NCBI GenBank assembly: GCA_003510345.1
Contig: DOMW01000038.1
Span: 1 to 14,663, forward strand
Reading direction: 5' to 3'
Length of the DNA: 14,663 nucleotides
Origin: Clostridiales bacterium
GTDB taxonomy: Bacteria > Bacillota > Clostridia > Christensenellales > Christensenellaceae
Shown here one piece after another: positions 7,309-12,931 of this stretch. A model generated the notes under the pieces. It had not been told where the DNA came from. It saw only the letters and a list, made by a program, of their open reading frames with translations, and did no database searches. Positions within the stretch are counted from its first letter, which is position 1. Every line of letters begins with the position of its first letter. The position numbers and the translations under genes are program-made.

Positions 7309-9528
7309 ATGAATTGGTTTGAGGATCAGATAAAGAACAGGCTGCAAAACGACGAGGATGATTTTTCCGGCGCGTTTACCGAGCTTAGTTCGGTCGTCAT
7401 GGGCGAGAGCGCGGCAAAGGCCGGGCTGGTCACACCGCGTCAGCGCACGCACAACGCCGTACAGGAAATATTGAAGTTCTTCGGGCAGGAGGTCGTGCCG
7501 GTTCCGGACAGTGTGACGGATACGGAGGAGTATATCAACTATTGCTTAAAACCCACCGGCATCATGAAGCGGCGGGTACAGCTTACGGGCAAATGGTGGA
7601 AGGACGCGAGCGGCCCTATGATGGGCATGGTGAAGCGCGGCGGGCAAACGGAGGGCGAGGACGGCGGGGAGACGGTGGCGCTACTGCCTTCCAAAAACGG
7701 GTACTCGTACTTCGACTACGAGTGCGGCAAGCGGGTCGCCCTCACTTCCGAGACGGCAAAGAACCTTGAAACCACCGCCTATTGCTTCTACAAACCGCTG
7801 CCAAACCGCGCGCTTTCCGTGATGGATTTGGTCAAGTATATGTTCAAGACCATCACAAAAGGCGATATATTTTTCTACCTGGCGGTGTTGGCGGTGACGA
7901 CGCTGATCGGGCTGATCCAGCCGAGAATTTCGCTGATTCTGTTTTCCGACGTCGTACCAAACGGCACGGCGTGGATGCTGCCCGCGCTGGGTGTGATGAT
8001 GGTATCCATCGTCATTTCCACGCAGGTGCTTTCCATGAGCCAGAACCTTATCATGCAGCGGCTGACGATGCGGCTTTCCAACACCATCGAACCGGCGGCC
8101 ATGATGCGCGTGTTGAACCTGCCCGCCGGGTTCTTCAAGCAATACGCGGCAGGCGAGCTTTCGCAAAAGCTGTCGCTGATCCCTTCGATCTGCAACTCGA
8201 TTTTTTCGATTGTTACGGGGACGCTCTTGAACGCGCTGTTCTCGCTGGCATATTTCTCGCAGATTGCCAGCATCACGCCCGCGCTGCTCGTGCCCGCGTT
8301 GTGTATCATCGGTGTGACGCTGGCGGTGAATATCATCACCACCATAGCCAGCATGAAGATACAGCGCAAGTCGCTTGAGGCGAGCGCAAGCCTTTCCGGG
8401 CTGACCTACTCCATGCTTTCAGGCATTCAAAAGGTCAAGCTGACCGGATCGGAAAAGCGGATATTCGCGCGGTGGGCGGGAAGCTACAAGACGGCGGCAA
8501 ACTATACCTACAACCCGCCTTTTCTGCTGAAATATACCGAGACGATCAGCACCGCCATCACGGCGATCGGTACGGTTGTCATCTATTTCACTTCCATTAT
8601 GTCGGGCGTGGACGCGGGCGAATACATGGCGTACAGCACGGCATACGGCATGGTGGCCGCGTCGATACTGTCACTCGGCTCGCTGACCACGTTTTTTTCG
8701 GGGTTAAAACCGCAACTGGACGTGGTTTCGCCCATCATGAAGGCCATTCCCGAAATCAGCGCGGGCAAGACGGTTGTGACCAGCCTTTCAGGCGGAATCG
8801 AGGTGCAGAACCTCACGTTTCGCTACGACGAGGGCGGCAGGAACGTGCTGGACGGCATAAACATCAAGATCCGCCCTGGAAAGTATGTCGCCATCGTGGG
8901 CAAGACGGGCTGCGGCAAGTCTACGCTGATCCGCCTGCTGCTGGGGTTTGAGCAACCCAACAAGGGCGCGGTGTACTTCGACGGCAAGGACATTACAAGG
9001 CTGGACCTGCCCTCGCTCCGCCGTAAGATCGGCGCGGTGATGCAGAGCGGCAAGCTGTTTACCGGCGATATATTCAGTAATATCACGATATCCGCGCCCA
9101 GCCTGACGCAGGACGAAGCGTGGGAGGCGGCGAAAATCGCGGACATCGCGGACGATATCGAGGCCATGCCGATGGGGATGCACACGGTCATCACCGAGGG
9201 TTCGGGCGGCGTTTCGGGCGGACAGAAGCAAAGGCTGATGATAGCGAGAGCGGTTGCGCCCAAGCCCAAGATTCTGATATTCGATGAATCTACAAGCGCG
9301 CTTGATAACATCACGCAGAAGCACGTCGCGGACGCGCTTTCGGGGCTGAAATGCACGCGCATCGTCATAGCGCACCGGCTTTCCACCATAAAGGATTGCG
9401 ACAGGATCTATGTGCTGGACGGCGGGAAGATCACCGAGGAAGGTACGTTTGACGAGCTATACGCGAAAAAGGGATACTTCCACGAGCTAGTCAGCCGCCA
9501 GATGGTCGGTGAGGAAACCACATCATGA
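7309..9528 (+). CDS. Second ABC exporter of the NHLM-type pair, without peptidase (739 aa)
   Basis: ATG 7309 follows AGGGGTGA. The first 175 or so residues form a soluble N-terminal domain that is not a C39 peptidase (no ECG or HF motif), as in the NHLM partner ABC protein. The membrane domain covers about 180-470 and the ATPase about 490-735. The ATPase has Walker A GKTGCGKS (531-538), signature VSGGQKQR (S636), Walker B IFDE (D659, E660) and H689 of the H-loop, so the ATPase site looks intact. Together with the upstream peptidase-ABC it probably forms a heteromeric exporter. Its role in the pair is not settled for the family. It overlaps the next gene by four bases (ATGA), so the two are translationally coupled. 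Confidence 0.9.
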   Translation: MNWFEDQIKNRLQNDEDDFSGAFTELSSVVMGESAAKAGLVTPRQRTHNAVQEILKFFGQEVVPVPDSVTDTEEYINYCLKPTGIMKRRVQLTGKWWKDASGPMMGMVKRGGQTEGEDGGETVALLPSKNGYSYFDYECGKRVALTSETAKNLETTAYCFYKPLPNRALSVMDLVKYMFKTITKGDIFFYLAVLAVTTLIGLIQPRISLILFSDVVPNGTAWMLPALGVMMVSIVISTQVLSMSQNLIMQRLTMRLSNTIEPAAMMRVLNLPAGFFKQYAAGELSQKLSLIPSICNSIFSIVTGTLLNALFSLAYFSQIASITPALLVPALCIIGVTLAVNIITTIASMKIQRKSLEASASLSGLTYSMLSGIQKVKLTGSEKRIFARWAGSYKTAANYTYNPPFLLKYTETISTAITAIGTVVIYFTSIMSGVDAGEYMAYSTAYGMVAASILSLGSLTTFFSGLKPQLDVVSPIMKAIPEISAGKTVVTSLSGGIEVQNLTFRYDEGGRNVLDGINIKIRPGKYVAIVGKTGCGKSTLIRLLLGFEQPNKGAVYFDGKDITRLDLPSLRRKIGAVMQSGKLFTGDIFSNITISAPSLTQDEAWEAAKIADIADDIEAMPMGMHTVITEGSGGVSGGQKQRLMIARAVAPKPKILIFDESTSALDNITQKHVADALSGLKCTRIVIAHRLSTIKDCDRIYVLDGGKITEEGTFDELYAKKGYFHELVSRQMVGEETTS

Positions 9529-10292
9529 CGGACGAGCAACGAAGAAGCGCGCTTAAAAAACTGGGCGCGGCGGACGGGGACATGGACGCGCTGCTGGCAT
9601 ATACGGCTGATGCGTTCCAGCCCCGCGCGAACGCCGGAACGGATGAATTATCACCCAAATGGGAGGGCATTTGGAACCGGGCATTGTTTTATTGCAAAAC
9701 GCCGCCCCGCCTTGAAATGTTTGCGTCTGTTGCCGGGGCGATCCCCATCATCTATCCCGCAAGCGAGGATGATTTTGAGACGCTGCTGCGCGAGATCGTT
9801 TACAAAGGCAAGGCCATGCCGGATACCACGAATATGGGCGCGCAGTTCGTGTTTGGTAAGACGGTACGGTTCATCATCCTTTCGGGCAAGCCGTACAGCA
9901 ATGTGCCGGCTTCGTTCTTTAATCTGAACGAGAGCGAATGGCTGGAACAATCCATGATCATCCGCAAGCACCATGAATGCGCCCACTATTACACAAAGCG
10001 GTTTTTGGGCAGTTCGCGCAACAATTTACACGATGAACTGATCGCGGATTTCTGCGGGCTGTATGCTGCGTTTGGCGAATACCGCGCCAAGTGGTTTATG
10101 CGCTTTTATGATAACCGGGCCGCGCTTTACACCCGTGGCATGAGCGATTCTGCGGCGGATATTGTCCGCGCCATTGCGGTGGCGGCGGCAAAGGGCGTGG
10201 AGGCGTGGGCAGGCACTGCCGAATGCGCCGGGTTGGATGAAGCCGGACGGATAGAGTATCTTGCCGGAAAAGAATTATTGGAATTTATATAA
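9525..10292 (+). CDS. Putative zinc metallopeptidase-like protein with HExxH and ExxxD (255 aa)
   Basis: The start ATG overlaps the stop of the ABC gene (ATGA). There is no signal peptide or membrane helix, so it is probably cytoplasmic. The motif HECAH (H150, E151, H154) is followed 17 residues later by E171-LIA-D175, an ExxxD. This is the layout of zinc ligands in gluzincin-type metallopeptidases, where a typical gap is slightly longer. The rest (an N-terminal helical part and a beta-rich middle at about 105-130) matches nothing I can name. Coupling to the exporter suggests a role in precursor processing, in clearing leader peptides, or in immunity; these are guesses. It could also be a non-proteolytic protein of a family known only by a DUF number. 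Confidence 0.7.
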   Translation: MTDEQRRSALKKLGAADGDMDALLAYTADAFQPRANAGTDELSPKWEGIWNRALFYCKTPPRLEMFASVAGAIPIIYPASEDDFETLLREIVYKGKAMPDTTNMGAQFVFGKTVRFIILSGKPYSNVPASFFNLNESEWLEQSMIIRKHHECAHYYTKRFLGSSRNNLHDELIADFCGLYAAFGEYRAKWFMRFYDNRAALYTRGMSDSAADIVRAIAVAAAKGVEAWAGTAECAGLDEAGRIEYLAGKELLEFI

Positions 10293-10297
10293 AAAGC

Positions 10298-10330
10298 TTG
10301 TGACGAATCAAGCGCACTGTCGTATAAACG
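10298..10330 (+). promoter_or_regulatory. Probable ECF-type promoter of the sigma-factor operon
   Basis: TTGTGACGAA (10298-10307), 13 bases, then CGTATAAACG (10321-10330). The same two blocks with the same gap occur before the peptide array (11023-11055). Sixteen bases separate TGTGAC from CGTATA, which matches the usual ECF -35/-10 geometry, as in TGAAAC-N16-CGTA of Bacillus sigma-W. The start codon of the next gene is 31 bases downstream. Confidence 0.7.
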
Positions 10331-10361
10331 TTTGAAAGGCGAAATAAAAGGGGGTGAACAG

Positions 10362-10547
10362 ATGACCGGATTTGAGAAGAAGCTAAAGCTTTTGTTCGAC
10401 GCGCAGGGCTTTTTCCATGACCCGTTGCTTCATTCGCTGATACAAAATGAAAGCGTTCAGCCTTTGGCGGATGACGATCTGGATATCCTGTTTGCCGCCG
10501 GCGACCCTTTCAGAACAATCGAGAAGCCGGATGACGACAAGCCTTAG
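10362..10547 (+). CDS. Small acidic protein upstream of the sigma factor, leader-like C-terminus (61 aa)
   Basis: ATG 10362 follows AAGGGGGTGA (10348-10356) at good spacing; this is preferred over ATG 10332. The N-terminal half is a basic-hydrophobic helix (FEKKLKLLFDAQGF). The middle reads PLADDDLDILFAAGDPF, which resembles the double-glycine leaders of the downstream peptides (for example PIEDEQLADVAGG) but ends in AAG and has only a short acidic tail. Its stop lies 17 bases inside the next gene, so the sigma factor is probably translated by coupling. It could be a regulator of the sigma factor, such as an anti-sigma or sensor peptide, or a leader-like decoy. Both are inference; the family is not recognised. 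Confidence 0.65.
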   Translation: MTGFEKKLKLLFDAQGFFHDPLLHSLIQNESVQPLADDDLDILFAAGDPFRTIEKPDDDKP

Positions 10548-11028
10548 CTCACCGGCCGAGCAGGTGTTTCATGAATACCGGGGGCGTGTTTTCGGATATT
10601 TAGCTGGCAAGAACGTGCCGCTATCAGACCGGGAGGATGTTTTCGGGGAAATACTGCTCAAGGCGGCGAGGCAGGAACAGCGGTACGACAGCGCCAAGGC
10701 CTCGGTGTCCACATGGGTGTATATGATCACCCGCTCGGTGGTGACGGATTATTTCAGAAAACGTAAGCAGGAATATCCGCTGAGCGAGATATTGGCATCC
10801 GCGGAGAATATTGAAGAAGGCATTGTGTATGAAGAAGAGCTTAGTGAACTGGCAAAGCAGCTTGCTAACCTGCCGGAAAAGGAACGGCGCGTAGTTATCC
10901 TGCGGTTGCATCAGGACATGAGCTACGCCGGGATAGCGCGGGTGCTGGGTATCAGCGAGACAAACGCGAGTACGATCTATTCGCGGGCGGTGGGCAAGCT
11001 GCGAAAAAAGATGACAAAACCATTGTGA
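10531..11028 (+). CDS. ECF-type RNA polymerase sigma factor (165 aa)
   Basis: Region 2 lies at about residues 11-80, including the -10 recognition helix around STWVYMITRSVVTDYFRKRK. A short acidic linker follows, then region 4 at about 112-162 (LPEKERRVVILRL, then the helix-turn-helix around YAGIARVLGISETNASTIYSRA). Length and two-domain layout fit a group IV (ECF) sigma factor. ATG 10531 was chosen because the homologous part begins at once. The longer frame back to 10447 lies fully inside the previous gene in another frame and reads like non-protein. The overlap with the 61-aa gene replaces a strong ribosome site. The shared element before this operon and before the peptide array suggests that it activates both. 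No membrane anti-sigma factor is next to it. Confidence 0.9.
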   Translation: MTTSLSSPAEQVFHEYRGRVFGYLAGKNVPLSDREDVFGEILLKAARQEQRYDSAKASVSTWVYMITRSVVTDYFRKRKQEYPLSEILASAENIEEGIVYEEELSELAKQLANLPEKERRVVILRLHQDMSYAGIARVLGISETNASTIYSRAVGKLRKKMTKPL

Positions 11029-11055
11029 CAAAATGCTGCTTGACCCGTATAAACG
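11023..11055 (+). promoter_or_regulatory. Probable ECF-type promoter of the peptide array
   Basis: TTGTGACAAA (11023-11032), 13 bases, then CGTATAAACG (11046-11055). The -35 block overlaps the stop codon of the sigma gene (TGA 11026-11028). The -10 block lies inside a perfect hairpin, ACCCGT-ATAA-ACGGGT (11043-11058). The core CGT/ACG pairing is part of the motif itself, but the outer three pairs are special to this copy. The start of the first peptide gene is 45 bases downstream. Confidence 0.7.
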
Positions 11056-11100
11056 GGTGAATAGTAAGAAAAATAAAATTTCTTTAAGGAGGGAAATACC

Positions 11101-11376
11101 ATGACAGAGGCAGAGAAAAAACAGAAAGCGATTGAAAATGGGTTAGATGCGGTCGGCGACGAAAAGCTGAACGAGGTAGCGGGGGGCAGCGGTTTCGACC
11201 GCTGCGACTATGGCCAGGTCTACGAATCACAATTCCCGGAAAGATGCTGCAAAAACTGTCCGCATTTTACATGTACGAAATCCGATAAAAATTCGGACGA
11301 CAAGAAATACAAGATGGAATGTAGTGTGCATCAACGCACAGAATGGAAAAACGTGGACTTTTGGGATCTGTCCTAA
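11101..11376 (+). CDS. Precursor peptide 1: double-glycine leader, six-cysteine core (91 aa)
   Basis: A strong AAGGAGGG site (11086-11093) precedes ATG 11101. The leader (residues 1-29) ends in GLDAVGDEKLNEVAGG, a typical C39 cleavage signal with L and V at the usual spots before GG. Cleavage after G29 would release a 62-residue core with cysteines at 35, 49, 50, 53, 58 and 74 (RCCKNCPHFTC is the densest part) and many charged residues. The core is unlike that of peptides 2-4. No modification enzyme is seen nearby, so disulfides or metal binding are the simplest fates of the cysteines. It is the first gene after the ECF-type promoter and is separated from peptide 2 by a strong hairpin. Confidence 0.8.
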   Translation: MTEAEKKQKAIENGLDAVGDEKLNEVAGGSGFDRCDYGQVYESQFPERCCKNCPHFTCTKSDKNSDDKKYKMECSVHQRTEWKNVDFWDLS

Positions 11377-11408
11377 TCAATGAAACAGTGCGGCAATTAG
11401 CGGCGGCT

Positions 11409-11434
11409 GGCGCGCCGGGCATAACCGGCGCGCC
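11409..11434 (+). other. Strong GC-rich hairpin between peptide genes 1 and 2
   Basis: GGCGCGCCGG (11409-11418) and CCGGCGCGCC (11425-11434) are perfect 10-bp arms with loop GCATAA. There is no T-run after it; the next bases are the ribosome site of peptide 2 (GAGGAGG, 11440-11446). It could slow polymerase, block 3' decay so that peptide 1 mRNA is more stable, or mark an RNA-processing point. It is not a standard terminator. Confidence 0.7.
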
Positions 11435-11455
11435 GCAATGAGGAGGCATATTACA

Positions 11456-11776
11456 ATGGCGGATATGGATAAGAAAGCTATGGAAAACGGTTTGGATATA
11501 ATTGGCGACGATGAGCTGGAAGCGGTTTCCGGCGGTATGTCCAAAGAGGACAAGGCGGAAGTGGAGAAGCAGGCGAGGGCGGACGGGCGCACACATAAAT
11601 TGCCCATACTGAACCTGCTGTGTATGTGCAACAACGATTACAAATGGGCGCGGCATAAAAAGATGAATGAGCTATTTGATTTTGGGAACGTTGTCGTCAC
11701 GCTGACGACGACCTACTCTGACATAAAATGCTACAACTGCGGCAAGACATGGGACGAAGAGACTATTCACTCTTGA
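11456..11776 (+). CDS. Precursor peptide 2: double-glycine leader, CxC/KCYxC core (106 aa)
   Basis: ATG 11456 follows GAGGAGG; the upstream ATG 11438 overlaps that site and is rejected. The leader ends GLDIIGDDELEAVSGG (GG at 26-27). The 79-residue core has ARADGR, LLCMCNN (C56, C58), YKWAR and YSDIKCYNCGKTW (C92, C95). These blocks recur in peptides 3 and 4. The CxC and CxxC pairs, the second followed by GK and an aromatic residue, look like the two knuckles of a small zinc ribbon. A thioether or disulfide peptide is the other option. The core is hydrophilic and long for a class II bacteriocin. It is a probable substrate of the C39-ABC exporter. Confidence 0.8.
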   Translation: MADMDKKAMENGLDIIGDDELEAVSGGMSKEDKAEVEKQARADGRTHKLPILNLLCMCNNDYKWARHKKMNELFDFGNVVVTLTTTYSDIKCYNCGKTWDEETIHS

Positions 11777-11787
11777 GGAGAAACACA

Positions 11788-11953
11788 ATGACATCAAGAG
11801 AACAACTAGCAGGATAATAAGCTTTGTTCTTGCCCTGTTGAATGGAAGTTCTACAGGTCGGTGGAGAGGGTGAACTTCGACATGAGCAGAATCTATAAGG
11901 ACGTCAAGTGCTATAAATGCAACGCCGCCGCGAGGGAACTCAAATATTCATAA
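11788..11953 (+). pseudogene. Decayed precursor peptide gene of the CxC/KCYxC family
   Basis: GAGGAG (11775-11780) and ATG 11788 start a frame that reads MTSREQLAG and then stops (TAATAA, 11815-11820). EQLAG resembles the DEQLADVAGG leader end of peptide 3. In another frame from 11810 to TAA 11951-11953 the core block is clear: KLCSCPVEWKFYR, then YKDVKCYKCNAA. It keeps the CxC, the aromatic/basic block and the KCYKC pair. The glycine of the usual CGK is lost, and about 25 residues between the leader and the CxC are deleted. It is a relic made non-functional by a deletion and frameshift. Confidence 0.75.
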
Positions 11954-11977
11954 TACGGATTAAGGAGGATTCTTACG

Positions 11978-12289
11978 ATGGCGAAAGTGGAAAAGAAAGC
12001 AATGCAAAGCGGCATAGAGCCGATTGAAGACGAGCAGCTTGCAGATGTCGCGGGCGGCAACAGGATATTTGCCAACGATGAGGAGGAAGCGCAGGCCAAG
12101 GAGCAGGCCGCGGCGGACGGACGTAACTATATGCTGCCTCCGATGAACTTTATATGCGTGTGCAGCCACAAGTATAAATTCTCGAGAACAAAGGAAATGT
12201 CGTATTTAACTAAACATATGACCTGCGATGTGTATTGGGATATCAAATGTTATAAATGCGGCAAAACGTGGGGATACAAGAAACTGTAG
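11978..12289 (+). CDS. Precursor peptide 3: double-glycine leader, CxC/KCYKC core (103 aa)
   Basis: AAGGAGGA (11962-11969) precedes ATG 11978 at ideal spacing. The leader ends GIEPIEDEQLADVAGG (GG at 26-27). The 76-residue core begins with an acidic helix (about 30-48, ending AAADGR), then FICVCSHKYKFSR (C60, C62), an extra cysteine (C83), and WDIKCYKCGKTW (C91, C94), and ends KKL. The shared blocks with peptides 2 and 4 point to gene duplication, while the region between the cysteine pairs varies. It has its own ribosome site and is probably on the same transcript as its neighbours. Confidence 0.8.
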   Translation: MAKVEKKAMQSGIEPIEDEQLADVAGGNRIFANDEEEAQAKEQAAADGRNYMLPPMNFICVCSHKYKFSRTKEMSYLTKHMTCDVYWDIKCYKCGKTWGYKKL

Positions 12290-12320
12290 CGCGATCATTT
12301 TATTGAACAGGAGAATTGCA

Positions 12321-12644
12321 ATGAAAGAAAAAGAAATGGAAAAGAAAATGAGCGGTATAGAGGCCATTAGCGACGACGAGCTGGAAGCGGTGGCGGGCGG
12401 TGCGGCGGCAAGCGGGATAACGCCGGAACAGGCCGAGGCACAGGCAAAAGCCGACGGGCGGACTATCCCGTTTAACAAAAACGACTCCGCGCCGTCCAAT
12501 GTAGTATGCCCCTGCCCCATCGAATATAAATGGGCGCGGAGCGATAGGCTTTTCCTCATTACCTTTCCGCAGCCGCAGCCGGGGTACAGCGACATGAAAT
12601 GCTACAAGTGCGGCAAGATGCTAAACGGCATTATCGTCAAATAA
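12321..12644 (+). CDS. Precursor peptide 4: double-glycine leader, CxC/KCYKC core (107 aa)
   Basis: CAGGAGA (12308-12314) precedes ATG 12321; the longer frame from 12228 overlaps peptide 3 and is rejected. The leader ends GIEAISDDELEAVAGG (GG at 26-27). The 80-residue core has an Ala/Glu helix (PEQAEAQAKADGR, 35-47), VVCPCPIEYKWAR (C63, C65), a proline-rich turn (PQPQPG), and YSDMKCYKCGKM (C94, C97). It is the last member of the array; a probable terminator lies about 155 bases downstream. Confidence 0.8.
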   Translation: MKEKEMEKKMSGIEAISDDELEAVAGGAAASGITPEQAEAQAKADGRTIPFNKNDSAPSNVVCPCPIEYKWARSDRLFLITFPQPQPGYSDMKCYKCGKMLNGIIVK

Positions 12645-12799
12645 CCGTTTGCAATTACTGGATGTTAAAAAGTATGATGGGTTTGGTGACATACCAAAGC
12701 GAAGGACAAAAGAATATACTGACTATAAAGAAAAGCTGGGTTAACTGGGTGTATTGTTCGCATTAACACAGGTGGCCACTGAATAAATAGGGATATTGC
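12645..12799. other. Spacer after the peptide array, no firm gene
   Basis: I see no supported gene here. A forward frame reads LDVKKYDGFGD... to ...YKEKLG and stops at 12741, then continues one base out of frame to a second stop. It could be a small coding relic, but there is no start or ribosome site and no match that I know. Confidence 0.3.
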
Positions 12800-12835
12800 A
12801 GGGCGCGGCTTCCAGACGCGCCTTACACATTTTTC
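12800..12835 (+). terminator. Probable terminator of the peptide array
   Basis: GGCGCG (12802-12807) pairs with CGCGCC (12817-12822), extended by a G-T and an A-T pair, with a nine-base loop. It is followed after TTACACA by TTTTT. It separates the peptide array from the LacI regulator. Confidence 0.5.
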
Positions 12836-12851
12836 AGTCGTATAAATAATC

Positions 12852-12867
12852 TTTAAAGCGCTTTAAA
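12852..12867. promoter_or_regulatory. LacI-family operator upstream of the regulator gene
   Basis: TTTAAAGCGCTTTAAA is a perfect 16-bp palindrome with the central CG typical of LacI-family sites. It lies 7 bp before the -35 box of the promoter, so the regulator probably controls itself. Near-copies with 14 of 16 matches occur at 14059, 14155 and 14251. Confidence 0.75.
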
Positions 12868-12874
12868 AAAATGG

Positions 12875-12903
12875 TTGACATTGTGAGATTTATGAATTAC
12901 TAT
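12875..12903 (+). promoter_or_regulatory. Sigma-A type promoter of the LacI regulator
   Basis: A consensus -35 TTGACA (12875-12880) is separated by 17 bp from TACTAT (12898-12903). The start codon is 28 bases beyond the -10 box. Confidence 0.7.
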
Positions 12904-12931
12904 GAACAAAGAATGAACAAGGCGGAATAAA

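Noticed and set aside
7309..7840. Second C39-type peptidase domain in the partner ABC protein
   Set aside because: The N-terminal domain lacks the ECG and HF/DP motifs seen in the first ABC protein.
11101..12644. Nif11 or nitrile-hydratase-like leader precursors
   Set aside because: The leaders are only 26-29 residues long and lack the long helical segment of those families; only the GG end is shared.
12655..12741. Protein-like frame after peptide 4
   Set aside because: There is no start, ribosome site or leader motif, and it is broken by stops; too little remains to call a gene or a relic.
12839..12848. CGTATAAATAAT, resembling the ECF -10 block, before the LacI gene
   Set aside because: No TGTGAC-like block lies at the required distance upstream (the bases there are the terminator stem), and a better sigma-A promoter lies just downstream.
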